Program-made: the position numbers and the translations under genes
Assembly: GCF_031755915.1 (NCBI RefSeq)
Contig: NC_083390.1
Coordinates: forward strand, 13,795,001 to 13,859,000
Source of the DNA: Ziziphus jujuba
Lineage: Eukaryota > Streptophyta > Magnoliopsida > Rosales > Rhamnaceae
Direction: 5' to 3'
DNA length: 64,000 nucleotides
Shown: in pieces, positions 38,100-49,323 of the stretch
Layout: each line of letters opens with the position of its first letter
Numbering within the stretch: position 1 is the first letter of the stretch
The notes under the pieces: model-generated
What the model saw: only the letters and a program-made list of their open reading frames with translations
Database searches by the model: none
Told to the model about the DNA's origin: nothing

Positions 38100-38935
38100 A
38101 AATTTTTATTTCCTCAAAATGGTAAACAGGTTTATGGATATCTCCATATCCCTACACTGTTCATATCTACATCACCGAGTTAAACTATTCATCAGCTAAT
38201 TCCTTTGGGGAGACAAAAAGAACAGAAGTACTTGGTACAAACACGGCAGATCAATGTCTCATTGGAAGCAGAAAAAGCGAGCTAGCTTTCATATATGTAC
38301 AGATAATTCAAAGACAGATTCCAAGTTTTTGGCTTTCTCATTCTCACATGGGTTCTTTATGATCCATATGTACAATTATTGATCCCTCCTCTTAATTATT
38401 ATTGTTGTTTAGTCCACTATGCCTCATTGAGCTTCAGCTTGACTGGAATCATCTAAACAATGTCAGGTTTTGAATCGCTTTAGGCTTGTAGATGGGCTCC
38501 TCAGATGGATTTTTCTACTACATATAATTCCTCAATTTTAATGATTATCCCTATCTTCCATTTGCTTTTGATGCACTATAGTACTAGTGAATAGTTCCGG
38601 GACCAAATTTCAGTGCCGGAATTTGGCATTGTGTAACTCTAGTTAGCTACTGTGTAGGGGAAGAAATTTGCTTTTGTACTTGCTACTTAGCTTCGTAATT
38701 ATTATGCACAGAATGCAAATTGTTCTTTTATTATGCTTTTTCACCAATGTACTGGCTTCAACTGGCTTGAGAAGTCAGAAATATCACTGTCTGAGAAGGG
38801 TATTGCTAAGCGTCTTAGATTGATAGCCTAGAGAAGCCAATAACTATAATTTCCATTTTAGCGTATCATATTTGAAGAGATAGTTGATTTTGTTTCTGTA
38901 TAAGTTTAGTTTGAAACGAAATTTCAATTCAGGGC
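38100..38935. other. Unassigned stretch with near-average base composition
   Basis: Fewer homopolymers than the flanks, and resembles transcribed untranslated sequence. On the complement an AG acceptor-like site precedes DDSSQAEAQ and a stop near 38425, which would suit a last exon with a 3' UTR, but no upstream exons were recognised. Confidence 0.25.
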
Positions 38936-38939
38936 TTTG

Positions 38940-39185
38940 TGAAAGTATACTTTGCTGGTTGTGGGAAAAACCAGCAAGGTTGCTGGCGGCTTCAACATGG
39001 CCACAAATTTTTAAAGCTCTACATAAATCTCATAATAAAAGGATAATTTTAGTAATATGAATACAAAATGAATAACATGTCACAAATTATTAAATCTGTG
39101 TTAAGCGTCACTAAATCTGCTGGCATATCAAAAACATCAGCAAACAACCTTTGCTGGTTTTTCAAATGGCAGCACTGTAGACCCT
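38940..39185. mobile_element. MITE with CCAGCAAAGGTTG-type inverted ends
   Basis: Left GAAAAACCAGCAAGGTTGCT matches the complement of the right AGCAAACAACCTTTGCTGGTTTTTC segment. Inner blocks GGC.TTCAACATGGCC.CAAATTT and its partner near 39110 also pair loosely. Confidence 0.55.
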
Positions 39186-39289
39186 CTCATTTTGGCTGTT
39201 ATCTTCTACTAATGAAATTCTCCTTTGAAAAATAAAACACTAAGAATGTTAAGCTACAAGTGTTTCTTTTCTTTTTCTCTCCCTTATTT

Positions 39290-39480
39290 TCCAGGAAAAC
39301 CTCCAACTGAGCAGTTGATTTTCTTCGGAATAAAGTTCATTATTAATCCAAAGAATTTTTACCAGCTTCCACATGGCAAGATTGGATTGGGCTTCTGTAC
39401 TTTGTTGCTATTCAGTTCTTGGGCTACACTCTCAAAATCCCAATGCTAGTTCTAAAGCAAGACCAAGCCCATGACCGTTG
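39290..39480 (+). other. Possible unidentified coding remnant
   Basis: Less AT-rich than its surroundings. One frame (about 39356-39473) reads FLPASTWQDWIGLLYFVAIQ and then FLGYTLKIPMLVLKQDQ before a stop; another gives PGKPPTEQLIFFGIKF. The first looks like part of a membrane protein, but I cannot name a family and see no neighbouring exons. Confidence 0.25.
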
Positions 39481-39905
39481 ATGACATCAGTGATGAGATT
39501 TTCAACCGATTCATATACTGTGCTAGTCATCTCTCAAATGACTTTTTATGATGATGTTTATGCTTTTAAACCTCTTGGAACCATTATCAATTCAAATTTA
39601 CACGTCGAAAGTACAATGAGAACTCATACTTTTTCTCAATGAGGTCGAAGTAATTCAAAATATTAACAATCTTGTACTTATGATCTATTTTATGTTAGAC
39701 AACGATTAAAATCTGTACAGAACAAGTGGATTGAACTTCAACGCTCATTTTCACGAAGTTCACCTAAATCAGCAAGCAATTGACTCGTTACATTCAGTGC
39801 CCTTGGGATCACCCAGTTGATGATGACAATGGTCTTTCAACCCGCATATTCTCAGTGACAATGACACTAGTGTTTTAACCTAGATTCTAAGTTCGATCAA
39901 GCCCA

Positions 39906-39936
<31 letters not shown>

Positions 39937-40060
39937 CTTCCCTTCCCAATTTAACATATGTCAAAAAATTAATAAGATTGCCTCGTCACAGTTTAGCTTC
40001 AAAGAAAGTGGGAATATTATATTACGATATAAACATGTAACAGAATAAACATTTAAAATC

Positions 40061-41521
40061 TTACAAGTGGAAACCTGTCCATTTTCTAAAACTTCCAACA
40101 TCACTTCCTTGAGACAAAGCCATACCAATCCCTGTTCTTCCTCCATTCCCAACACCTCTATAATACATCCTCCATTCATCTTCTTCTCCATCCATATGAA
40201 CCAAACATGGAGATCCAACCCCTTTGTTGTCCCACCCATTTCCCATTGATGGCTTTAGAACACCCTCATCTTGAAACCTGGTCCAATCTTTCAATCCATC
40301 AGGAGACACTGCCAAACCAATACTCCTCTTTCCTTTTGCATCAACACCTTCGTATGCCATCAAATATTTCCCATCTTTTCTATTCCTCACCACCCTTGGA
40401 TTAAGCACACCAAATTCATCAAAGCAACCACTTTTTCCTCCCCCAATTATCTTCCCCAATTTCACCCATCTAATTCCATCCCTTGACCTTGCAATTCCAA
40501 TGCCAAATTGCCCATTTTCAATGTCCAATGAATGGTAATACATTCTGAGGTCACCACTGGTATGGAAAACAACCTGTGGGGATGCAATAAACAAAGAATC
40601 CCATTCTTTTTCTAATCCTACATCAAATAGAGCTCCACTGTGATGCTCACCTTCAATTCTAGCCCAGTGTCTACCATCTTGACTTATTGCCAAACCAGGC
40701 AGAGACTTGAAAATCTTCCCACCAGAACCTCCATCATTGTGAAACCTTTCTGGGTTTTCCAAACTTATTTCCAAAGAATTACCAAAATTCTCAGCTTTTT
40801 CTGAAGTATAACCAGTGTAGTAGAGCCAATAAACGGCACTTGACGATCTAACTTTTGTACTGGACATTATCACAACCTCAGAGGGTCTAATGCTCAGAGT
40901 ATCAAATGCCCACCAATCTTTCCCACAGTTCATCACCGAACCCACATCGCTGCTCGATTGAATAGCTCCCCTACCTCGCTCCCAGTGAATTCCATTGCTT
41001 GAAACTGCTAATCCGATTGAATCCAAACCTGGGTTTGAATTTGAATCGGATTTCCCATAGTACCACATATACCACCTCTCTTCCTCATCGCTGAGGAACC
41101 TCTTCACAACCGGTGACCCAATTTCTGCACTGTCCCATGAACTTGTCACACCCAAATCGAAAACCAACCCTCCTGAAGAAGAAGAAGTAGAAGAAGATGG
41201 TGATGATAAAGTAGAAGAAGGTGTTTCATTCGAATCGGGTTTTAATGCTTCTGGGTCTTTGGAGTTTAAATCCATATCAATGGTGGGATTTTGGTCCTTT
41301 ACATTGTCAGTATTGGTGTCTGGTTTTGAGGAGCAGCGGGTGAGAGAAAGGTCATTGTTTCTGGGGTTAGAATTTGGGACATAAAGTGTGAGGAGGTTTG
41401 GTTTGGTATTGGAAGGCCTTGGTGCAGAGAAGTTAATAGGGTTAGCGACTCTGCGGGTGGTTGAAGTTGCTAGGAAGTTGAGGGCTTTCATTGTTGAAGC
41501 TGCTACTGAAGTTGCATCCAT
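40061..41521 (-). CDS. Plastid-targeted five-bladed beta-propeller protein, GH43/GH32-like (arabinanase/levansucrase/invertase fold)
   Basis: Intronless, 486 aa from the ATG at 41521. The open frame extends 30 nt further upstream but only to a TTG codon, so the ATG (MDATSVAASTMKALNFL) is chosen. Residues 1-60 are rich in Ser/Thr/Ala/Arg and poor in acidic residues, like a chloroplast transit peptide; about 65-120 is a Ser/Pro/Asp linker. The rest carries five repeated blades, each with an aromatic strand (RWYMWYYG ~149, YWLYYTGY ~231, LRMYYHS ~325, YLMAYEG ~386, WRMYYRG ~450) and a strand ending in DG..W (for example SSNGIHWER, SQDGRHWARI, SRDGIRWVKL, SPDGLKDWTRF). This repeat pattern fits GH43-like five-bladed propellers. 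I could not confirm a complete catalytic acidic triad, so enzymatic activity and substrate are unknown. Confidence 0.85.
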   Translation of the reverse strand: MDATSVAASTMKALNFLATSTTRRVANPINFSAPRPSNTKPNLLTLYVPNSNPRNNDLSLTRCSSKPDTNTDNVKDQNPTIDMDLNSKDPEALKPDSNETPSSTLSSPSSSTSSSSGGLVFDLGVTSSWDSAEIGSPVVKRFLSDEEERWYMWYYGKSDSNSNPGLDSIGLAVSSNGIHWERGRGAIQSSSDVGSVMNCGKDWWAFDTLSIRPSEVVIMSSTKVRSSSAVYWLYYTGYTSEKAENFGNSLEISLENPERFHNDGGSGGKIFKSLPGLAISQDGRHWARIEGEHHSGALFDVGLEKEWDSLFIASPQVVFHTSGDLRMYYHSLDIENGQFGIGIARSRDGIRWVKLGKIIGGGKSGCFDEFGVLNPRVVRNRKDGKYLMAYEGVDAKGKRSIGLAVSPDGLKDWTRFQDEGVLKPSMGNGWDNKGVGSPCLVHMDGEEDEWRMYYRGVGNGGRTGIGMALSQGSDVGSFRKWTGFHL

Positions 41522-41904
41522 GGCTGCGGAGAAGGAGGAAGAAGAAGCCAAGTAATTGTGGATTGAATGGTGTGCAAAAGAGTAGCAGGGTCAAAGCCAA
41601 TATGTGAGCCTTTTTAATGAGACAAAGACGAGACTGTGGGGACAGTACACCGAAGTACACAAGATATCAAGTAATTGATTGGATTTATTTATTTATTATT
41701 TATTTATTCTTTTTCACTCTGAGCTTCAACGCAAGAAAAAAATAAAATAAATTATAGCTGGCACATAAAGAACTTTTCAAAAGTTTTAGCAAATTAATTG
41801 TTATTCTCTGAAAAAAAAAATAAAAAGAAATATTAATTTACCAAATCTACAGTCAAAATAACTTTTGCTTTTTTTTTTTTTTTTGGCGGGGGTGCGGGGG
41901 AAAG

Positions 41905-42320
41905 AAAGATTAATTACAATTTAATATTGGAGATTGCACTTTGAACCACATAATTTTAAATATTACAATTTAAGCCTTAAAATTTCCACTTATGGCATTT
42001 TTGATACATTCAATTTTATTTTATTTTGCAAATATTGGTTAATGTACAATCTAAATTAGAAGCTAGAAAAATACAAATGTTTGAAACTAAATAGCCTAAA
42101 TAGTAACAAATTCAAATTCGATAGAGTAAATTGTAACAAATTGTATTATAATATTTGGGAAAGTGGATCAAATGTTAACATTATTTAAAACAAAAATCAT
42201 ATTGGGTTGAAATGCAACAAATTAATATTTGATAGCTAAAAAATATAACATTTTAAACTTAAGTGTCCAAAGTACAATTCTCTCAACCTAGAGAATGTTA
42301 AATGCAATTAAAAAAAAGAA
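41905..42320. mobile_element. Small palindromic foldback element
   Basis: The segment starting GATTGCACTTTGAACC.. AATTTTAAATATTACA near 41930 is the diverged inverted complement of the segment near 42240-42280 (ATATAACATTTTAAACTTAA ..CCAAAGTACAATTCTC). It sits about 380 bp upstream of the beta-propeller gene start. No coding sequence. Confidence 0.5.
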
Positions 42321-43250
42321 AATAATAATAATAAAGGCAAATGAAGTAAGTATACTGAGGCTTCTTTTGAACAGTAACAGTGAAAGTCTTTATTTAAGAA
42401 TCGATCTTTACCCCCTTTTTTATTTTATGTTTTTTCTCTTTTCCTTCTTATGGAGAATGAAATGAAAATGTTTTCTTACAGAATGGGTAAAGTATATCAT
42501 ATACGGAGCAGAAGGCTAACTCTTGTCAATTTTCATTCCAAGCCCCTTTACCTTTTACTTTTTCATTTCGGCAGGGGAACCCATTTTTCTTTTTCTTTTT
42601 CTTTTTTTTTGTTATGATATATATGTATATATATATATATATATATATTTAAACTTTCGGCACCTTTTAACCATTAGATAAAAAGGAAATGCTTCGTTTC
42701 AAAAGCATTGAAGGCGGATAATATTTTAAACATTTCCTTATAATCTTGAAAATAGTTAAAAATAAGCGCTAATTCCCCACTTTTCCGTTAACCCTTTGAG
42801 GCCCAGTGGACTTTCTAAAAGAACCCAACTAGGCTAAATTTCTTGGACCCAACAATAAGGGGAATTTAACCCAATACCCATAAAAGAATGGGTTATCGAT
42901 ATTTATCATTTTCTTTTTTATTTTTATTTTATTTATTTACCTTCGATCAAACTAAAAAATTATGTATTTTCCTTTTCTCCTTCCGAAAAGCATTCAATCT
43001 CTGCATCTCTGCTTTTTTTTTTTTTTTTCTTTTTTTCCCCTTCTTCTTCCAGCAAAATCCACACACAATCCTATTGGAAAAAAAAAAAAAAAAAAAACAA
43101 ACAATCCTGCTCCATCTGTGCTTTCCATTTATTTTCGATTTCTATTTTATATATTTTTTTATCTATGCATAAAAATTAAAAAAATAAAAACAAAAACAAA
43201 AAAAAAGCATGAATACCTATCGAAAAAGAATCCCCAGTAATTCTCAATAT
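42321..43250. other. Intergenic DNA with C/T- and A-rich tracts
   Basis: Includes (TA)n near 42618-42649 and pyrimidine tracts just before 43274. Frames here (42888-43240) are homopolymer-derived. Confidence 0.5.
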
Positions 43251-43273
43251 CTCTCAATATCACAGTAGCAATA

Positions 43274-43441
43274 ATGGAGGACATTAACATCAACACCAAC
43301 CATAACCTATATTCCAAATCCCATTCCAAACCCAAACTCACGCTTTCCTCTTCTTCTTCTGCATGGCCTGCTCCTTCTTCATCTTCATATTCATCTTGTT
43401 TCTTCTTCCTACTCTCACCCCCTTGCACACTCTCTTCTTAA
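43274..43441 (+). CDS. Possible small protein or first-exon relic, 55 aa
   Basis: The ATG at 43274 opens MEDININTNHNLYSKSHSKP, then a Ser-rich stretch, a hydrophobic CFFFLLSPP segment and a TAA at 43439. The 250 bp before it are C/T-rich like a 5' leader. I do not recognise the protein. The opposite strand also has a frame (43428-43159) with an acidic start and hydrophobic end, but it runs into poly-A/T-derived residues. Either could be chance; no homologue is claimed. Confidence 0.25.
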   Translation: MEDININTNHNLYSKSHSKPKLTLSSSSSAWPAPSSSSYSSCFFFLLSPPCTLSS

Positions 43442-43774
43442 ACTGCATCCCTCTAATCTATGGAAGATTCGGTTTGTGCAAACCCAGACCCATGTCTGCT
43501 AGCTTCTGTGTTTTTGTGCTTTTCAGAGAATTTATGGGTTAAAGGTACAATTGGTATATTTAAAAAAAGGTGGGTAGATAAAAAAAAATTTGAAAGCAGA
43601 AAGCAGATTTCATTAGAGTCGTTTAAATAGGGATATTGGGCCAAATTCCCTCAACAATAATTAGGTCAACTTATTGCCAAATCCATATCACGTAAAGCTC
43701 ATAAACTCATAATTTATACCGTTATAAAACCCCATGGATTCAGTATAGTAATCCTAAAGCTTTTGAACCCTTAA

Positions 43775-44012
43775 CATGTGTTTGGTAGGAAAGATGGAAA
43801 GTTGGAAGTATAGGTAGGATGAATAAAAAAATAGGAGTAAGAAAAATATTATATTATCATCTCTTCTTGTTTGGTATGAAATGAAAACAAAAAGATATGA
43901 ATCTTTAAAAATTAAGACTTCAAAAAAGCAAATGACTTTCCATCCTTCTAGTTATTTTTGCTCCTCTCCTTCCTTTCCATTCACTTTTCTCTCCTTCCAA
44001 ACATAATCTTAG
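43775..44012. mobile_element. Possible hAT-like MITE
   Basis: The left end GTGTTTGGTAGGAAAGATGGAAAG resembles the complement of the right end CTCTCCTTCCAAACATAA. An inner GTTTGGTATGAAATGAAAAC block suggests a second nested end. Confidence 0.4.
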
Positions 44013-44459
44013 ATATTTAAAAAAAAAAAAATTAAAAAAAAAAAAGATTTGCTCACGGGAAAGATTGAAACCCTGCTTTACTTAGGAATACACTATACAG
44101 CATTTAACAAAGCAACAGAAAATTACCAATGTCTAGTAAATTACCAAAATAATATCATTCATCTCTCCCGCATTAACAGTGGTTATTTATTATCTTGACA
44201 CTACCAACTGGTTAACAATTATTGTGAGCCTTATCAATTCGTCCTAACACCTTAATACTTATTGTGAAGTCAATTTGTCAAACACTAATTTAACAATTTT
44301 TTCGAAAGCGTGAAAGCAATTGGAAGGTACAAACTCGTACATGGTATTCATAAAGCAGAACAGTATATCCAACATAAAACCAAATTCCTCTGCATATCAG
44401 ATAAACATATTTCTAACTCTATTAATTTCCAACTGACAGCTTTATATCTTTCCTCTAAC

Positions 44460-45400
44460 AAAGCAGCAGAAATAGTGAGTGGAGCTTTCCTTTCTTTCTG
44501 CTTGTCTTCAGGTGTTGTTTGATAGGTTGGGTTCTCAGAAGGTGGTAGATTTCACAAAGGGAAAAGAACAAAATGATGTGGTGCTCGATGAGTTGAAGAT
44601 TATGCTGGAAAGAAGCAAATCAGAAATCCGACTGTAAAGTGATGGCTTCATGGGCTTAAAGAAGCTACCTATGATGCAGAAGACGTGATAGACCAAATCA
44701 ACAATGAAGCTTTGCAGTGCCAGATAGAAGTTGAACATGGATGTAAAACATCTCAGGTACTGAATCTCTTCCTAACTTGGTTGTATAACCCGAAAATTGT
44801 ATTCTTGATAAACTTCAATATATTGTTCAACAAAAAGATGACCTTTGTTTGAAAGAAGAAGTTGAAAAAAGGTCTTCGATCTGATTGCCATCAACTTTGT
44901 TAGAAGATTATGATGTTTATGGAAGGGAGTGTAGCAAAGAGGCCACTTTTAAGTTGTTGGTATTGGATGACTTCACTGAGAAGAAAATATCTATGATTTC
45001 CACAGGTGGCACAGGTGGAACTGGCAAGACGACTCTTGTTCAGCTCGTTTACAATGACAGTAGAGTAAATACTATGATCCAAAGCATGAATTATTGTATC
45101 AGATGACTTTGATGTTACTACATTAACCAAAACAATTGCTCCCAAACATGCTATGTTAAAGATCCATATCAGCTTCAAGTTAGATTGAAGGAGATTTTGG
45201 AAGGGAAAAATTTCCTTCTTGTTATGGATGATGTTTGGAATGAAATTGACGATGTGGAGTGCTTTAAAGAGCGCTTTTGATCTCATTGTGACAACAAGAA
45301 GAACATGATCATCATGTTTGAGTTTGACAGAGAATTCTAGACAAAAACCTAAATATGACCATCTGCTAGGAGTTTGGCAAACTAGAAAGAACCTCAGAGT
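44460..45400 (+). pseudogene. CC-NB-ARC (CNL, RPP13-like) disease-resistance pseudogene
   Basis: Pieces of a CNL immune receptor are readable in shifting frames. At 44463 AEIVSGAFLS resembles the family N-terminus, but the codon where ATG is expected is AAA. After a frameshift comes LFDRLGSQKVVDFTKG (about 44515), then a stop, then [20 protein letters not shown] (about 44655; Rx-N EDVID motif). Further on are LLVLDDF.EKKISMI (44950), the P-loop [18 protein letters not shown] (about 45006-45060), [20 protein letters not shown], the kinase-2 motif [10 protein letters not shown] (about 45220) and a DLIVTTRR-like stretch (about 45275). No GLPL, MHD or LRR region was found. Missing start, several frameshifts and 3' truncation make it a dead fragment. 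Family membership is firm; the exact subfamily is not. Confidence 0.85.
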
Positions 45401-45979
45401 ATGTTTTCCTTGATGGTGGTAGCAAAACAGAGAAGGTTCTTGGCTCACAAGACTAATTTGTTGGCTTAGCCATCTCAGTTTTAATGTCTTAACACCATGC
45501 CCGTCAAGCAGAACTTGCGAAACTTAAAACTATATTCAACTAAATTTAAAGTTTATCAATGAGTATCAGCAATCAAAGAAAGGGAAAGATAGATTACCCT
45601 AACCAAGTGAATACTTACCTCAAAACTAGATAAAAGTGAACAACAGTCGCATTTTCATCTAAAATGCAACAACTACTTAAGATATCAGATTATAAAAATA
45701 CTCAAAAATACATCTATCACCACCACTTGTGGTGGAATATCATTCATCACTCCCACATAAACTGTGATGATCACTACCGTGCACATCAAGAAAAACAAGT
45801 GACTCTACCCACAGCATCAAAACTTAAAAATTGACCATCAAAGATAAAAATAAGACGCATAAAAAAATTTGGATTACATCTAAAGATAACGTAACTCTTT
45901 ATGGACCCCTACTCTGTTCTAAATTATTAGAAACCGTAAAAAGGGCACAAGTGTGAATCTCACATACCAATTTGCAGGT

Positions 45980-47076
45980 CTACCAGCCACCACCTCTGAA
46001 TCTGTCCTGTGCTTCAGCTGCTTGGTGCTCTTTCATTTTCTTGATAATTTCATGCATCTTGGGATTGAAGAATCTGTCACGAACAAACTTCTTCTCCTCA
46101 GCATGAATCTCCTTGATGGCATTAAGATATGGGCTTGGAGGAGGCTTCTTCCCTTGAGCACGAGCAATTTGCTTCAGCCGAGCATATGCCTTCTTCTTAG
46201 CTTTCTTCTCCCCCATATACTCGAACTATAAATTCAAAAACAAATAAAGAGAATGAGAACTACCAAATCATTTAAAAAATAAAAAACAGCAGATACTTAC
46301 GTCGGCAACTGCCATTGCTTCCTCCTCATTAACTCCTTGCTCCTTCAACTCAAGCACCCGCAAACCAAATACACGGGCTGGAGGAGGATCAAATGAAAGA
46401 AACCTGTTCCAACATAAAATTAAGAGCAATGTAAATTCCATATTCACGCACTCCAACCCAAATTACACAAATTCCCTCTTATACAATGCAGAGATCAACA
46501 TTCACGATAAATGACCTAATCTGGAATGAATCATATAACTTGAAATCTCATATTCTTATGCACTAAACCTTATTCTAATCAACCAGATTAAAACCCACAT
46601 GTCACTACGAAGATTGGCTATGAATTTTCATCTACATGTATCTTTCTCTTCGTTAAAAACATATACTTATATATAAAATCATAGTTAAAAAAAGTAAAAG
46701 GAAACTTCGAATTCAACCATCAAATTAATAAGAGGAACAAAAGCAATACTTGAACGCATCTTCAGGTTTGGATTCAGGATGCTTCTTGAAGAATTTCTTT
46801 ATATAGATATCCTCAGGGAGACTGATCTTCTTTACTTTCCCATCGCTACGTGGAAATACTGCGGGTGGTGCCCTAGCCAAAAACCACACAATCAATATAG
46901 ACAGCAAAATTCAAATTTAAATGGGATGAATTTATCGCATAAAGAAAAAAAATTCGAGTAAGAGAGACAGAAGAACCCAACTGTTCCATGGCTTTGAGCC
47001 AACGAGGCTCCGCCATGGCCAAGCCCTTCACCAGCTTTCTGGTTCGGTTAAGCAAATCTCCCTTCATGAAAGACAT
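45980..47076 (-). CDS. Mitochondrial small ribosomal subunit protein mS23
   Basis: Four exons on the minus strand: 46982-47076, 46750-46872, 46301-46403 and 45980-46225. All introns (109, 346 and 75 bp) have GT-AG borders, and the joined frame is open for 188 aa. The ATG at 47076 gives MSFMKGDLLNRTRKLVKGLA, the usual start of plant mS23. Later blocks include SLPEDIYIKKFFKKHPESKP, FDPPPARVFGLRVLELKEQG, NEEEAMAVAD and a Lys-rich KKAKKKAYARLKQIA tail region, ending in RFRGGGW. The protein is basic and lacks a long cleavable presequence. It is a component of the mitoribosome small subunit and likely essential for organelle translation. The family name is from memory of plant homologues; the exon structure is directly readable. 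The downstream end lies about 580 bp from an NLR pseudogene of opposite strand. Confidence 0.82.
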
Positions 47077-49323
47077 TGCTACCTCCCTGAATATTGTTAT
47101 TGTCTGAGTGGCCGAAAGAAATCTACCCTTAAAGTAATAAATATAACATTACAAAAACCAAAATCAAAACCCTAAATCAAGAAGAGTAGGGTTAATTTTC
47201 GCAAGGATCAAATTGTAGATTTTGATTTTGAAATGATTGTATATAGAGCAGGGACGGTTTGGGCAAGGAATAGGAGTGTAAATTCTTTTTGTTTTTTTTG
47301 CTCTCCAAAATAGAAGCTACTTATATTAAAATAGGTGTGGCCTAGGTGTGGCCAAGTGCGATGCACGTGGTTTAATGTGAAATTTGAATATCTAATAGTT
47401 TATTTTTCGATCTAATAATTAAAATAATTTTATAATTATTATGATATGATAATTTAAAAAATATATATCTATTAATTATTTTTTCAATTTTATATTAATA
47501 GGAATGAGAAAATTTATTTAAATAGAATAATTATATAAAACATTTTATCAAGGATGATTTATTTGTAAAAAATAGAACATTCTTTCATTAAGTAAAAAAG
47601 TAAAAAAGATAATAAATAGTAAAAATATAAAATATGTGCATTATAAATGATGATGTCTTAGCATCATTGGTATTTTTCTAAAATAATTGTAAGATTTAAT
47701 AGAAATATAATAAATAATACATAAACTATTTTTTATTACATCCTGTAATTTTCTAAATATCAATGTTAGTGCTACTATTGTCGGATAAATTGAAAATAAA
47801 GTATTTTGTAATAGTTTATAAAAAGTTATAGTTTTCTACCATCCTAATATAAATGAAAAGTATGTCCCATGATGGTGAATTAAGTATTCTTTTTTGTCCT
47901 TATGCTGAGCAAACTTTCTCTTGCTGTCCTCATCATACAGGAGAGAACTTTATAGTTTTTGTGATTTCTTCTCAGCGTCATTTGATTGTGAAAGGTCTAC
48001 ATTGCTTGTCATTTTTGCCTCACTTTCACAACCTTATTATTTTCGTTAACCTGACCAAATATTACTAATTATGATTCTCCCTTATTTCCAAATATAACAT
48101 ATTCTAAAAGTTGTAAAATACATGCATTAATATATTAAACAAAAGTCTACATAATTTTATAGTTTTTAAAAAGGAAATCTCTATGTATTGAGTTACTTTT
48201 GTTAATTAGATATGATACAAAATTGAAAAGAGTGAAATAATTTCTTCCTAAAATGAGTTGCACCTATATATGTTGACCTGGTAACATTTATGTTTCGTTA
48301 AAGAATGGTATTACATATAAATAGTATAACATTTTGAATCTTGAATTCCATATGAACCAATCTAATAGAACTTACTCGTATAAATATTAATGAATATTCC
48401 ATCACTGACAATTATAATTTATTTTAATTTTCGGATTGAAGAGAAGGAAACAAATTAATATTAATTACTCTAAACTAAACAAAATAGTGAAGAGTTGTCA
48501 ATAATATTAATATAAACCATGCTATTTACATTTTGATCATTTCTATCAACCAATAACAATGTACTAACAGAACAACTCAACAAAATTAAAACCTTGTAAC
48601 AAATTTTTAAAACTTGAAAAAACATATCTAACAAAGTAACAAACATATATATAAGCTTACCAAACTTCCCAACTAACAAAAGCCATGCCAAATTTATGTT
48701 GTAGAAGCAACAAAAACCTAAAAGAAATTATTTACAATGAAACATGAGTAAAAGAACATAATTACAAACAAAAAAAGGGGTAAAGAAAAACAACCACACT
48801 TGCCACTTAAAAAAAAAAAAATTCATAATGTTCTAATATCCAACAAAAATAAAGTTTTAACATCCAACAAAAATTTAAGTAAAAGCAATACAGCAACATC
48901 TGGACCACATAATAAATAAGAAAAACAACATTACAAAGTTAACAAGTCAATTTCCACGGACTTACGGTTCAAGTTTTTCTTTGTTATTATTTTTTTTAAA
49001 TCTTTGTTAGGGTGGCCAAAACCAGTTTAGCCGTCTAATTAATACCAAAAAAAAAAAAAAAGTTGAGAAAATACAAAGGCAAAAATTATAGAAAAGATTG
49101 AAAAGTATAAAATGGTGATTTGATAAGTGAGGAGAGGACTAATTAAGAAATGTAAGCAATTACACATTTCTACATAATCAAGTTATATATATCTTGACTC
49201 GATTTTTTTAGAGAAAATGAAATCAGCAATTACAGAAACACATTTGTACATTATAAGTATAAGAAAGGCTGTCTAAGTTGCATACATATGCAATTCAGTG
49301 AATCTTTTGAGAGAGAGAGTACA
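47077..49323. other. Intergenic DNA upstream of the mS23 gene
   Basis: The first ~200 bp should hold the mS23 promoter and leader (minus strand). The rest is AT-rich; short frames at 47853-48068 and 48470-48691 show no known domain. Confidence 0.5.

Noticed and set aside
40067..40486. Open frames on + inside the propeller gene
   Set aside because: Antisense shadows; the minus-strand frame has clear repeat structure.
41522..41551. N-terminal extension of the propeller protein to a TTG codon
   Set aside because: The upstream codon is not ATG; plant nuclear genes rarely start at TTG, and the ATG at 41521 gives a sensible transit peptide.
44900..45448. 182-aa open frame antisense to the NLR pseudogene
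   Set aside because: The sense strand carries recognisable NB-ARC motifs; the antisense frame has none.
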